Below are positions 25,953 to 34,625 of a DNA stretch of 64,000 bases, one piece after another. The DNA lies in NCBI RefSeq assembly GCF_001514285.1, contig NZ_KQ949033.1, positions 290,093 to 354,092 on the forward strand, in the 5' to 3' direction. The position numbers and the translations under genes are program-made. Within the stretch, counting starts at the first letter, position 1, and each line of letters starts with the position of its first letter. Origin of the DNA: Streptomyces sp. DSM 15324. Lineage in GTDB: Bacteria; Actinomycetota; Actinomycetes; Streptomycetales; Streptomycetaceae. The notes beneath the pieces were generated by a model. The model was not told the origin of the DNA and searched no databases. It was given only the letters and a program-made list of their open reading frames with translations.

Positions 25953-27755
25953 TCACACCTCGATCCGGCCGGCCATCTGCTCGATCTTCACCACGACGAA
26001 CTCGGCCGGTTTCAGCGGTGCGAAACCGACGATCACATTGACGATGCCGCGGTTGATGTCGTCCTGGGTCGTGGTGTCCTTGTCGCACTTCACGAAGTAG
26101 GCCTCGCGCGATGCGGTGCCCTGGAACGCGCCCTGGGTGAACAGGGTGTGCAGGAAGGCGCCGACGTTGAGCCGGATCTGGCCCCACAGCGGCTCGTCGT
26201 TCGGCTCGAAAACCACCCATTTCAGGCCGCGGTACAGACTCTCCTCGATCATGAACGCCAGCCGTCGGACGGGGACGTACTTCCATTCCGAGGCGAGCGC
26301 GTCCGCGCCGAGGAGGGTGCGCGCGCCCCAGACCACGGGGCCGACGATCGGGAAGCTGCGCAGGCAGTTCACGCCGAGCGGGTTGAGCAGGCCGTTCTCG
26401 GCGTCGGACATCCTGACGCTCATCGAGCGCACCCCGGTGAGCCGCACGTCGGTGCCGGCCGGCGCCTTCCACACACCGCGCTCGGCATCGGTCCTGGCCA
26501 TCAGCCCGGCGACCGCTCCCGACGGGGGGAACGCGCGCAGCCGTCCGGTCAGCGGGTCGGTCATCGTGATGTGCGGGAAGTACAGGGCCGCGTGGTCGCT
26601 GCGGACCGCGTCGTACGCCGGGAGGCCGGCCCGGGCCTGCTCGATGCCGGTCCACTCCGGCGGGCTGTCCACGATCAGCAGCATCCGCTTGTCCTCGCAG
26701 AGCTCCACGGCGGTGGCGATCACGCCGATCGCGTCCCCCGCGTAGGTGGGCCCGGCCAGGTCGGGGAGGCAGAGCAGGTTGACGTCCGGCTCCTGGCGCA
26801 GTGCCTGCATGCCCGTCCCGTCGGCCTCGCTGCCGCGGAACTCGGCGTCGGTGGGCGGCTCTCCGTCGTCGCCGCCCTCCAGCGCGTACGCGGTGGGGTG
26901 GGCCGTGGTCAGTCCGAGCGCGTTGGCCACCTCGCCGGTGAGCGTCATCGTGGCGCCCGCCGTGCCGGCCAGGACCTGCAGCCGGGTGCCGGCCACGTCG
27001 ACGTCCGCCCTGGTGAAGGCCTTGTCGGGCGACGCCGCCCGCAGTTTCCGCTCCAGCAGAAGGCCGAGCGCGGCCGGCGACGCGGGCGGGGTGTCGGCGG
27101 CGGTGCAGAGCGTGATCTCGACGGGTGCAACGCCCGGGACGGCCGCGGTGAGCTTCTTGCCCACGAGGTCCGGCAGCCGGTCGAGCGGTGCCGAGACCGT
27201 GCCGGAGAAGTCGGGCACCGCGTCACCCGTCGCCTTGGTGTCGATGTACGACGACTCGTTGACGACCGCCTCGACGAAGCGCGGCGCGTCGGCGTTCATC
27301 GACAGGTTGCGGTAGCGCTCCAGCACCGCGCCGGAGGCGTCCAGCACGCGCAGCCCGAAGGTGTCGTCGGTCGTGCCCGGGTCGATCGCGACCCGCAGCC
27401 CGTTGCCCCACTCGCTGGCGTCCCTCGAGGTCACGGTCAGCGCCTTCGGCTCGCCGCCGGCCGCGAGGTCCCTGGACGCCGGCTCGGCGCCCTTCGCGAC
27501 CCGGACGACGACGGCGACCGAGCCGCCCGCCAGGAAGAACTGCTGCACCGCGTAGCTCAGCAGGCTCTTGGTGTCCAGGCCGCCGTACCGCCGCTCGAAG
27601 TCGGCGAAGCCGGTGATCGTCACCGCCTCGTCGATCGGTCCCCGCCGGGTCGCTCCCACGAACGCCGTCACCGAGGTGGTCACCGCGGTGATCGTGCGGA
27701 CCCCGCTCGACAACTCCTCGATGTACACCCCGGGATACGAGACAGACGTCGCCAT
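25953..27755 (-). CDS. CIS contractile sheath protein
   Basis: A 600-residue protein starting MATSVSYPGVYIEELSSGVR at ATG 27755, with GGGGAGG 4-5 nt upstream; an open frame continues further upstream but lacks a ribosome site and conservation. N-terminal SYPGVYIEE and VGATRRGP are the classic tail-sheath start, and the C-terminus holds the conserved handshake region (WGARTLLGADALASEWKYVP, VRRLAFMIEESLYRGLKWVV, FEPNDEPLWGQIRLNVGAFL) ending in VGFAPLKPAEFVVVKIEQ. It wraps the tube and contracts to fire. It is the first gene of the operon and the only sheath gene here (Afp has three). Confidence 0.96.
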   Translation of the reverse strand: MATSVSYPGVYIEELSSGVRTITAVTTSVTAFVGATRRGPIDEAVTITGFADFERRYGGLDTKSLLSYAVQQFFLAGGSVAVVVRVAKGAEPASRDLAAGGEPKALTVTSRDASEWGNGLRVAIDPGTTDDTFGLRVLDASGAVLERYRNLSMNADAPRFVEAVVNESSYIDTKATGDAVPDFSGTVSAPLDRLPDLVGKKLTAAVPGVAPVEITLCTAADTPPASPAALGLLLERKLRAASPDKAFTRADVDVAGTRLQVLAGTAGATMTLTGEVANALGLTTAHPTAYALEGGDDGEPPTDAEFRGSEADGTGMQALRQEPDVNLLCLPDLAGPTYAGDAIGVIATAVELCEDKRMLLIVDSPPEWTGIEQARAGLPAYDAVRSDHAALYFPHITMTDPLTGRLRAFPPSGAVAGLMARTDAERGVWKAPAGTDVRLTGVRSMSVRMSDAENGLLNPLGVNCLRSFPIVGPVVWGARTLLGADALASEWKYVPVRRLAFMIEESLYRGLKWVVFEPNDEPLWGQIRLNVGAFLHTLFTQGAFQGTASREAYFVKCDKDTTTQDDINRGIVNVIVGFAPLKPAEFVVVKIEQMAGRIEV

Positions 27756-27901
27756 ACCCTCCCCATTCCCCTTGAGACTGCTCGAAGCAATGAAAAAATC
27801 GCACGCGAATAAGCGAATGGAAGCGACGATCAGAAAGAGGTTCCCCTGCCCCCGTACCCCTCCCCCGAGAGATTTTGGGCCGACGCATATCGACCGACTC
27901 C

Positions 27902-27931
27902 ATAAGAGCATGCACACAGCGTCAGGGTCAA
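27902..27931 (-). promoter_or_regulatory. Putative promoter of the CIS operon
   Basis: Read on the minus strand, TTGACC (27926-27931) is followed 18 nt later by TCTTAT (27902-27907), a fair vegetative-type -35/-10 pair in an unusually AT-rich gap for this genome. Transcription would start near 27,895, leaving a ~140-nt leader before the sheath ATG. The 27,756-28,039 gap contains no convincing gene; besides this promoter and the adjacent palindrome I see only AT-rich tracts. Confidence 0.5.
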
Positions 27932-27935
27932 CCAC

Positions 27936-27953
27936 TCATGGTAATTCCCATGA
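27936..27953. promoter_or_regulatory. 18-bp palindrome upstream of the CIS promoter
   Basis: TCATGGTAATTCCCATGA has perfect 6-bp arms (TCATGG/CCATGA) around an AATT core; only the pair flanking AATT is mismatched. It ends 5 bp upstream of the -35-like TTGACC, the usual place for an activator site. It is the best candidate operator for control of the injection system. The neighbouring LuxR-type regulator is an obvious but unproven partner. Confidence 0.5.
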
Positions 27954-28039
27954 TTAACCAAGGTCATTTACGCGACTACCTGACAAGCCGACTTTTAATC
28001 GATGGCGATCTTTCCCGGGATGCGCGGCGCGGCGAACCG

Positions 28040-31000
28040 TCACAGCAGTCCGAGTTCGCGGGCCCGGCGTACCGCGTCATGGCGGCGGTTCACCCCGAGT
28101 TTGCGGTAGGCGCTCTTGAGGTGGGTCTTCACCGTGTTCACCGACACGTACAGATCGGCCCCGATCTCCTCGGTGGACATCATCATCGCCAGCCGTCGCA
28201 GCACATCGCGCTCGCGTCCGCTCAGCTCCTCCACGACCACCGCGGGCGCCTCCTCGGCGGGCGGCGGGGGCGCGCCGGGGGTGAGCCACCCGCCGGCCAG
28301 CTCCCGGAGGGGGCCGGTTCTCAGGAGGGGCCGCAGCCACGGGCCGGTCTCCAGGAACGGCCGGCGCAGCCGGTCGCGCCGCGCCTCGCGCAGGGCCCGG
28401 GCGAGCAGACGGCGCGCGGCGGCGGGATCCCCGGTCCGCTCGGCGGCGCGGGCCCGCACCAGCGTGGCCCGGACGGTCACCGCGGGACCGCAGTGCTCCT
28501 CGGGGCGCGTCCGGTCGAGCAGCTCGACCGCCTCGCCGGGCTCCCCCGCGGCCAGCCGGGCCCGTGCCTCCTCCACCGCGCAGGCCACCTGGTCCCGCGG
28601 CACCGCGCGCAGCACGCGTACGGCGGCCTCGGGCCGTCCCTCCGCGAGATGCGCGGCGGAGGCGACCAGCGCCGACTGCCCCGCCGCCCAGGGCGAGACG
28701 ACCTCGGCGGTGACAGCCGGCTCCACCGCGTCGAGCGCGCCCCGGGTGTCGCCGCGGGCCAGCTGCAGCCGGGCGGTGGCGAGGGCGCGGCCGGCCTCCC
28801 GCACCGGGTCCCGCAGCGCGGGGTGCGACTCGGCCGCCGCGTCGAGCAGGGCCTGTGCCTCGCCCAGTTCGTTGCGGTCGACGGCCACCGCGGCCAGGAC
28901 GAGCAGCCCGATGCCGGAGCCGGCGGACCGGGGCAGTCCGAACCGTTCGGTCTCGGCCATCGCCGCGCGGGCCTGGCGCTCGGCGCGGTCGGCCCAGCCG
29001 TCCAGGCAGTCGATGAGGGCCAGCCGGCCGAGGGCGTCCTCGCGCAGCAGTGCCGTCGAGGCGCCGCCGGGGCAGTCGGCGGCCGGGGTGAGGGCGGCCC
29101 TCGCCTCCTCGAACCGTCCGGCCCACAGCCGGGTCGAGCCCAGGTGGGTCAGCAGCAGCGCGGTGAGTTCGGGGTGCTTGTCCAGCAGGTGGGCGGGCAC
29201 CTGGGCGCGGACCTTCTCGGCCTCCGCCGCGGCCGCCTCCGCGCGCGCGGGCGAGCCGGTCAGCCGGGCGGCGGAGGCCTCCAGCAGGGCGCAGCTGAGC
29301 CGGGCGGCGGCCTCGTCGGGGGCGCCGGCTGCGCCCGGCGCGCCGCCCGCCTCCGCAGCGTCGGCGTCCGTGGCCGTACGCGCGGCATCCGCCCCCGAGG
29401 CGTCCGCCGCCTCCTTCTCCGCCAACCCCCTCCGGGCCGCGCGGAGATGAGCCAGCCCGTGTTCCAGGTCGCAGCGCGACAGGTCCCGGGCCGCCCGGAC
29501 TAGTTCGGTGGCGGGGCTGCCCGCCTCGGGGCCCATGCGGGAGAACAGTTCGACGAAGTCGTCGGAGCGCAGGCCGGTGAAGAGCTGGCCGATCGCGAGG
29601 TCGTCGACGAGGGCGCTCGCGGTGAACTCCCAGTCGCCCGCGGCCGCCCCGTGCCCGAGGGTCTCGGTGAGCAGTCCGGACCGCCCGAACCAGTGGGCGG
29701 CCCGCAGGTGGAGCTCCGGTTCCAGGCCGGGCGCGCGCACCCGCAGATGGGCCCGCAGGATCTCCCCGAACAGGGGGTGAAGGCGGTACCAGGCGTGTCC
29801 GAGGTCCTCGACGAAGGCGTTCTCCCGGTGCAGCTCGGCCAGGATCGGCTCGGAGTCGGCCCGCTCGGTCAGGGCGTTGGCGAGCTCGGGACAGAGCCGT
29901 TCGAGGACGCTGACCCGCAGCAGCAGGTCCTGGACCTCCGGGCTCTGCTGTTTGAGCACCTCCGCGAGCAGGAAGTCGGCGACGGTGCTGCGGTCGGCCT
30001 CGAACTCCTTGAGATACGTCTGCGCGTCCGGGGTCTCCTGGGCGGCGAGGGCGCACAGGCGCAGGCCGGCGGCCCAGCCCCGGGTCCGTTCCACGAGGGC
30101 GCCCGCCGCGGGCAGGGGCAGGCTCAGCCCGTGCAGCGCGAGGAGTTCGGCCGTCTCCTCGGGGGTGAAGGCCAGCTCGGCGCCGCGGATCTCGGTGAGC
30201 TGTCCGGCGGCGCGGTAGCGGTGCAGCGGCAGGAGGGGTTCCGTGCGGGTGACGAGGATCAGGCGCAGTCCGCCGCCCGCGTGGTGCAGGACGAACTCCA
30301 GCTGCTGTGCGATGTCGGGGTCGCGTACCTGGTCGTACTCGTCGAGGACCAGGGTGACGGGCCGCTCGCGGGCGCTGAGGTCGGCGGCGAGCCGGGCCAG
30401 CAGGGTGTGGGTGACCCGGCTGGCGTCCGCCGGACTGCCGACCCCGGAGGGCGGCGGCACCCCGGCGGCCCGCAGCGCCTGGAGCAGGTACGCCCAGAAC
30501 ATGCCGGGTCCCTGGTCGGCGGCCTCGGTGGTGAACCAGGCGACGGACGGCTCCCGCTCGGCGGCCCAGTCGGCGACGAGCAGGGTCTTCCCCGCGCCGG
30601 CGGAGCCGTTCACCATGGTGAGCGGGGTGGTCAGGGCCTGGTCGAGATGGACGAGCAGCCGGTCGCGGCGCAGGAACGTCGCCGGCCGCGCGGGGATCGC
30701 GAACCGTGTCCGCAGATAGGGATCACCCTGCGGATCGGCCGCCGGAGCCGTCCCGCCCGAAGGATCGTCGGCGGGCACGGCCCCCTCCGCCGCCTCCGCG
30801 AGACCGGCTCCCGGCACGACCCCCTCCGCCGCCTCCTCAAGACCGGCCCCCGGCACGACCCCCTCCGCCGCCTCCTCAAGACCGGCTCCCGGCACGACCC
30901 CCTCCGCCACCTCCGCAAGACCGGCTCCCGGCACGACCCCCTCCGCCGCCTCCTCAAGACCGGCTCCCGGCACGGCCGGGTCCGCGAACCCGGCCCCCGG

Positions 31001-31099
31001 CACCGGCTCGTGCAGCGGGTCGGTTCCCGGGGCCGCCTCGCCGCGGGAACCGGCCCCCTGGGCCTTCGGCTCCTCGCCGTCTTCCTCGAACCCTGTCAT
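28040..31099 (-). CDS. LuxR-family regulator with MalT/LAL-type NTPase domain
   Basis: A 1019-residue protein starting at ATG 31099 (MTGFEEDGEEPKAQG). Residues ~43-105 are five near-identical 13-residue repeats; an ATPase domain follows with Walker A GSAGAGKT (165-172), FTTEAADQGPGMFWAYLLQA, and LVLDEYDQVRD as Walker B. The middle ~500 residues are helical TPR-like repeats. The last ~65 residues are a LuxR helix-turn-helix (LSGRERDVLRRLAMMMSTEE, then YVSVNTVKTHLKSAYRKLGV). The architecture matches LAL/MalT regulators, which bind an inducer through the helical domain. It lies directly upstream of the CIS operon on the same strand, with a 284-bp gap, so it is a likely CIS regulator, by position only. 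Confidence 0.9.
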   Translation of the reverse strand: MTGFEEDGEEPKAQGAGSRGEAAPGTDPLHEPVPGAGFADPAVPGAGLEEAAEGVVPGAGLAEVAEGVVPGAGLEEAAEGVVPGAGLEEAAEGVVPGAGLAEAAEGAVPADDPSGGTAPAADPQGDPYLRTRFAIPARPATFLRRDRLLVHLDQALTTPLTMVNGSAGAGKTLLVADWAAEREPSVAWFTTEAADQGPGMFWAYLLQALRAAGVPPPSGVGSPADASRVTHTLLARLAADLSARERPVTLVLDEYDQVRDPDIAQQLEFVLHHAGGGLRLILVTRTEPLLPLHRYRAAGQLTEIRGAELAFTPEETAELLALHGLSLPLPAAGALVERTRGWAAGLRLCALAAQETPDAQTYLKEFEADRSTVADFLLAEVLKQQSPEVQDLLLRVSVLERLCPELANALTERADSEPILAELHRENAFVEDLGHAWYRLHPLFGEILRAHLRVRAPGLEPELHLRAAHWFGRSGLLTETLGHGAAAGDWEFTASALVDDLAIGQLFTGLRSDDFVELFSRMGPEAGSPATELVRAARDLSRCDLEHGLAHLRAARRGLAEKEAADASGADAARTATDADAAEAGGAPGAAGAPDEAAARLSCALLEASAARLTGSPARAEAAAAEAEKVRAQVPAHLLDKHPELTALLLTHLGSTRLWAGRFEEARAALTPAADCPGGASTALLREDALGRLALIDCLDGWADRAERQARAAMAETERFGLPRSAGSGIGLLVLAAVAVDRNELGEAQALLDAAAESHPALRDPVREAGRALATARLQLARGDTRGALDAVEPAVTAEVVSPWAAGQSALVASAAHLAEGRPEAAVRVLRAVPRDQVACAVEEARARLAAGEPGEAVELLDRTRPEEHCGPAVTVRATLVRARAAERTGDPAAARRLLARALREARRDRLRRPFLETGPWLRPLLRTGPLRELAGGWLTPGAPPPPAEEAPAVVVEELSGRERDVLRRLAMMMSTEEIGADLYVSVNTVKTHLKSAYRKLGVNRRHDAVRRARELGLL
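30776..31000 (-). repeat. Five 39-bp in-frame tandem repeats plus a degenerate copy
   Basis: Units start at 30776, 30815, 30854, 30893 and 30932, each 39 bp, followed by a 30-bp degenerate copy (30971-31000). They encode EEAAEGVVPGAGL-type 13-residue units near the N-terminus of the LuxR-family regulator. The near identity of units, including silent positions, points to recent slippage, so copy number may vary between strains. Confidence 0.95.
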
Positions 31100-31324
31100 G
31101 CGCTCACCGCCCGGTGTCGATCGTGGGTAGCGCTCGCCTCCTCCAGCATCGCAGGGACCGCGCTCCCCCGCAGCGGGAGGAAAGCGCAGGTCAGCTGCGC
31201 GCCGTCGGGCGTGCGGCAGCACCGGGCCCGACGACCGTGGCTGCGGGCGAGCCCGGGGGAACCGGTCCAGGCGTCATGGATTGGCCTTGGTCGGCGGGCC
31301 GGCCGAGCCCCTACCGTCACGGCC
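31100..31324. other. Divergent intergenic region
   Basis: This gap separates the LuxR-family regulator (minus) from the PhzF gene (plus). It should hold promoters for both. I see no convincing -35/-10 pair or operator and no small gene. Confidence 0.4.
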
Positions 31325-32137
31325 ATGCGGATTCGAATCGTCGACGCCTTCACCGACCGTCCCTTCGCCGGGAACCCGGCCGGGGTCCTGCTCCTCGACG
31401 CCTTCCCGGGCGACGACCGGCTCCAGAACGTGGCCCTGGAGGTCAACCACGCCGAGACGGCCTTCGCGCACCCCCTCCCGCCGGGCGGCGAGGCGGACTG
31501 GGCGCTGCGCTGGTTCACCCCCGCCGTCGAGGTCGACCAGTGCGGCCACGCCACCCTGGCCACCGCCCACGTCCTGTTCGGTACGGGCGCCCACACCGGA
31601 CCCGTGCGGTTCGCCACCCGTAGCGGCGTCCTCGTCGCGACCCCGGCCGAGGACGGATCGGTGACCCTGGACTTCCCCACGGCTCCGCTCACCGAGGTCG
31701 CCCTGCCGGACGGGGTCGCCGAGGCCCTCGGGGCCGAACCGCTCACCGCCCTCGACACCGGCCCCCACCTGGGCGACCTGCTGGTCGAGCTGGCCGACGA
31801 GAGGAGCGTGCACGCCCTGCGGCCGGACCACAGGGCGCTCGGCGCCCACTCCCGGCGCGGCATCATCGCCACGGCCCGGGCCGAGAACCCCGCCCTCGGC
31901 TACGACTTCGTCTCCCGCTGCTTCTTCCCGAACGTCGGCATCGACGAGGACCCGGTCACCGGCAGCGCCCACACGGCGCTGGCCCCGTACTGGAGCGAGC
32001 GGCTCGGCCGCACCGCGCTCACCGGTCTCCAGGCCTCCCCGCGCTCCGGCCGGGTGCGCACCGATCTGCGGGGCGGGCGGACGCTGCTGAGCGGCCGCGC
32101 GGTGACGGTCATCGAGGGCGAGCTGCTGGCCTGGTGA
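31325..32137 (+). CDS. PhzF-family isomerase/epimerase-like protein
   Basis: A 270-residue protein (ATG 31325), normal length for the PhzF family. The start MRIRIVDAFTDRPFAGNPAG, the ETAF motif with the proposed catalytic glutamate (Glu44, in NHAETAFAHP), CGHATLATAHVLF and GIDEDPVTGSAHTAL are all family signatures. PhzF folds as two diaminopimelate-epimerase-like halves; the phenazine enzyme isomerises dihydro-3-hydroxyanthranilate, but most homologues outside phenazine clusters have unknown substrates. No phenazine genes are near, so the substrate is not assignable. It appears monocistronic and is convergent with the CPBP gene. Confidence 0.9.
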   Translation: MRIRIVDAFTDRPFAGNPAGVLLLDAFPGDDRLQNVALEVNHAETAFAHPLPPGGEADWALRWFTPAVEVDQCGHATLATAHVLFGTGAHTGPVRFATRSGVLVATPAEDGSVTLDFPTAPLTEVALPDGVAEALGAEPLTALDTGPHLGDLLVELADERSVHALRPDHRALGAHSRRGIIATARAENPALGYDFVSRCFFPNVGIDEDPVTGSAHTALAPYWSERLGRTALTGLQASPRSGRVRTDLRGGRTLLSGRAVTVIEGELLAW

Positions 32138-32149
32138 GCGGCCGGCGGA

Positions 32150-32935
32150 TCAGGCCGTGGGCAGCCAGGACACCTTCCCGGCCAACAGCGCGTACCCCAC
32201 GAAAGCGCCGATGTCGAGCAGCGCATGGGCCGCCACCAGCGGCCCGACCCGACCCCAGCGCCGGTACAGCAGGACGAACACCACGCCCATCACCATGTTG
32301 CCGATGAACCCGCCGACGCCCTGGTAGAGGTGGTACGACCCGCGCAGTACGGCGCTGGCCACCAGCGCCGTGCCGGGCGTCCAGCCGAGCTGTCCGAGGC
32401 GGCGCAGCAGATAGCCGACCACGATGACCTCTTCGAGGATGGCGTTCTGGAGCGCCGACATGATCAGCACGGGGAACTTCCACCACACGTCCGGCAGGGC
32501 CTCGGGGACGACGGTGAGGTTGAAGCCGAGCCCGCGGGCCAGCAGGTAGAAGGCGATACCGGTGCTGCCGATGACGGCCGCGACGCCGGCTCCGCGCCCG
32601 AGGTCCCACCAGGGCCGGCTGCGGTCGAAGCCGAGCGTCCGCAGCCCGCTTTGGCCCTCGCGCACCAGCAGGTGAGCGACGAGCGCCACCGGGACCAGCG
32701 CCGAGGCGATCCCGAAGAGCTGCCAGGCGAGGTCCAGCCAGGGCCGGCCCGGCGCGGCCGAGGCGTTGAGCGTCGCCGCCTGGTCCTTCAGGCCGCCCGG
32801 CTTGGTGACCGATCCGAGGAAACTGATCAGCGCGGACACACCGCTGGCGCCGAGTGACAGCCCCAGCACGAGCAGTGTCTCGTCCCGGAAGATCCGCCGA
32901 GACGGCCGCTCGTCGTACACCTCACCCACCCGCAC
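32150..32935 (-). CDS. CPBP-family intramembrane metalloprotease-like protein
   Basis: A 261-residue integral membrane protein with about six to seven hydrophobic segments. The family motifs are present: NAILEEVIVVGYLLRRL (motif 1, paired glutamates), LRGSYHLYQG (motif 2 with His) and VAAHALLDIG (motif 3 with His and Asp). These residues form the intramembrane active site in the CAAX-protease/bacteriocin-processing (Rce1-like) family. Motif 1 is EEVIVVG Y rather than the usual EExxxR, the one atypical point. Roles in bacteria include bacteriocin self-protection and prenyl-protein processing, but no substrate is suggested by context. It is convergent with the PhzF gene, 12 bp apart. Confidence 0.88.
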   Translation of the reverse strand: MRVGEVYDERPSRRIFRDETLLVLGLSLGASGVSALISFLGSVTKPGGLKDQAATLNASAAPGRPWLDLAWQLFGIASALVPVALVAHLLVREGQSGLRTLGFDRSRPWWDLGRGAGVAAVIGSTGIAFYLLARGLGFNLTVVPEALPDVWWKFPVLIMSALQNAILEEVIVVGYLLRRLGQLGWTPGTALVASAVLRGSYHLYQGVGGFIGNMVMGVVFVLLYRRWGRVGPLVAAHALLDIGAFVGYALLAGKVSWLPTA

Positions 32936-33107
32936 ACCCGCTTCCGTTCAAGGGACACCACAGCTTGCCCGATGACACGAAAGCGACGGCGACCGCCCCT
33001 CCCCTGACGGCCGAGGAGGCGCATGCCGACCTGAAGGGGCGTGGGGCACCACGCGACCGGTCCCCACCACCCCGGACCCGGGAGCGCCCCCCTCGCGCCC
33101 CTGAACC

Positions 33108-34625
33108 TCACCGTGCTCCGACCACCTCCGGCAATCCCACGGGCCACGTGTGCACCGGTTCCCCCAGATGCATCAACTCGGCGTAGCGCCGCGTCATCGC
33201 CGCCAGCGCCGCGTCCCGCGAAAGCCCCGCGTCCACGGCCCGCCGGAACGTCGCCACCTGCCAGGTGGCCCCGTTCGCCCGCCGCCGGCACCGTTCCTCG
33301 ATGACCCCGAGGTAGTGGTCCCGGTCGGCCGGCTCCACCCCCCAGGCGTCGAGCCCGGCCTCCGCGAGCGGCAGCAGCTCCTCCCGTACGAGACTGACCG
33401 CGTCGACCTCGCCCACGCCGCCGAGCCGCCCGCGCCGCGGCCACTGCAAGCGGGCGTCGATGCCGTACCGGCAGGCCGCGTCGAAGTTCGCCTCGGCCGC
33501 CTCGAACGGCAGCCGGGACCACACCGGCCGCGTGTCCTCGGCGAGGGCGCGGACGAGGCCGTAGTAGAAGGCCGCGTTGGCGATCACGTCGGTCACGGTG
33601 GGTCCGGCGGGCAGCACCCGGTTCTCCACCCTGAGGTGCGGGACGCCGTCGGCGATGCCGTACACGGGCCGGTTCCAGCGGTAGACGGTCCCGTTGTGCA
33701 GGACCAGTTCGGCCAGCGAGGGGATCCCGCCGGCCTCCAGCACCTCCAGCGGGTCCTCGTCGTCGCACAGGGGCAGCAGGGCGGGGAAGTAGCGCAGGTT
33801 CTCCTCGAACAGTTCGTAGGCCGAACTGATCCACCGCTCCCCGAACCAGGTGCGCGGCCGTACGCCCTGTGCCTGGAGCTCGGGCGGCCGGGTGTCGGTG
33901 GCCTGGGTGAACAGCGGGGGCCGGGACTCGCGCCACAGCTCGCGGCCGAACAGGAAGGGCGCGTTGGCGCCCACGGCGATCTGCGCGGCGGTGACGGCCT
34001 GCGCCGCGTTCCACACGTCGGCGAAGCGGGCCGGGGTGACCTGGAGGTGCAGTTGCACCGAGGTGCAGGCGGCCTCGGGGACGATCGACTTGGAGGTGCA
34101 CGACAGGTGCTCCACGCCGTCGATGTCGAGGGCGAAGTCCTCGCCCCGGGCGGCCACGATCTGGTCGTTGAGCAGGGTGTAGCGGTCGACGTCGGAAAGA
34201 TTGGTGGACACCAGGTCGTCACGGTCGAGAGTCGGGAGAATACCGATCATCACGATTCCGGCGTCGACCTCGCCCGCCTTTCGATGGGCATATGCCAGTG
34301 ACGTACGGAGTTCCTCGGCGAGCCGGTCGAATACCCGCCCGCCCAATCGGTGTGGGGCTATGTTGACTTCCAGGTTGAACATGGCGAGTTCTGTTTGGAA
34401 GTCTCGGCTCGCTATCCGTTCGAGTACTTCACCATTCAGCATTTTCGGCAGGCCGTCGGCGCCCGCGAGATTCAGCTCGATCTCGAGCCCCATGAGGTTC
34501 TTCGGCCGGTCGAAGCGCTTCTGGGCCAGAAGCCGCTCCAGCCCCGTCAGGCACCTTCGGAGCTTGGCGCGGTACTGCTGCCGGTCGGACAGATCGAACG
34601 CGCCCGCCGCGACCTTCTCCCCCAT
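33108..34625 (-). CDS. Glutamate-cysteine ligase family protein (GCS2-like)
   Basis: A 505-residue protein. ATG 34625 is preferred because GGAGGAGGG lies upstream at good spacing; longer frames upstream are not conserved-looking. KNLMGLEIELNLAGADGLPK near residue 42 (metal-binding glutamates), FNLEVNIAPHR, and ACTSVQLHLQVTPARFADVW are hallmarks of the GCS2/EgtA/YbdK group of carboxylate-amine ligases. Later LRVENRVLPAGPTVTDVIAN supports ATP-grasp-like GCS. Streptomyces contain several such paralogues; this one stands alone, so it may ligate glutamate to an amine other than cysteine. A mycothiol or ergothioneine role is not shown. Confidence 0.85.
   Translation of the reverse strand: MGEKVAAGAFDLSDRQQYRAKLRRCLTGLERLLAQKRFDRPKNLMGLEIELNLAGADGLPKMLNGEVLERIASRDFQTELAMFNLEVNIAPHRLGGRVFDRLAEELRTSLAYAHRKAGEVDAGIVMIGILPTLDRDDLVSTNLSDVDRYTLLNDQIVAARGEDFALDIDGVEHLSCTSKSIVPEAACTSVQLHLQVTPARFADVWNAAQAVTAAQIAVGANAPFLFGRELWRESRPPLFTQATDTRPPELQAQGVRPRTWFGERWISSAYELFEENLRYFPALLPLCDDEDPLEVLEAGGIPSLAELVLHNGTVYRWNRPVYGIADGVPHLRVENRVLPAGPTVTDVIANAAFYYGLVRALAEDTRPVWSRLPFEAAEANFDAACRYGIDARLQWPRRGRLGGVGEVDAVSLVREELLPLAEAGLDAWGVEPADRDHYLGVIEERCRRRANGATWQVATFRRAVDAGLSRDAALAAMTRRYAELMHLGEPVHTWPVGLPEVVGAR

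Noticed and set aside
1..27755. Intact or remnant prophage
   Set aside because: There are no capsid, portal, terminase, integrase or lysis genes; the set matches a contractile injection system with ATPase and Pvc16-like cap.
27756..27935. Longer start for the sheath gene
   Set aside because: The upstream extension covers the promoter-like and AT-rich leader and has no ribosome site; the SYPGVYIEE start is the family N-terminus.
31325..32137. Phenazine biosynthesis
   Set aside because: PhzF homologues are common without phenazine pathways, and no phzABCDEG genes are nearby.
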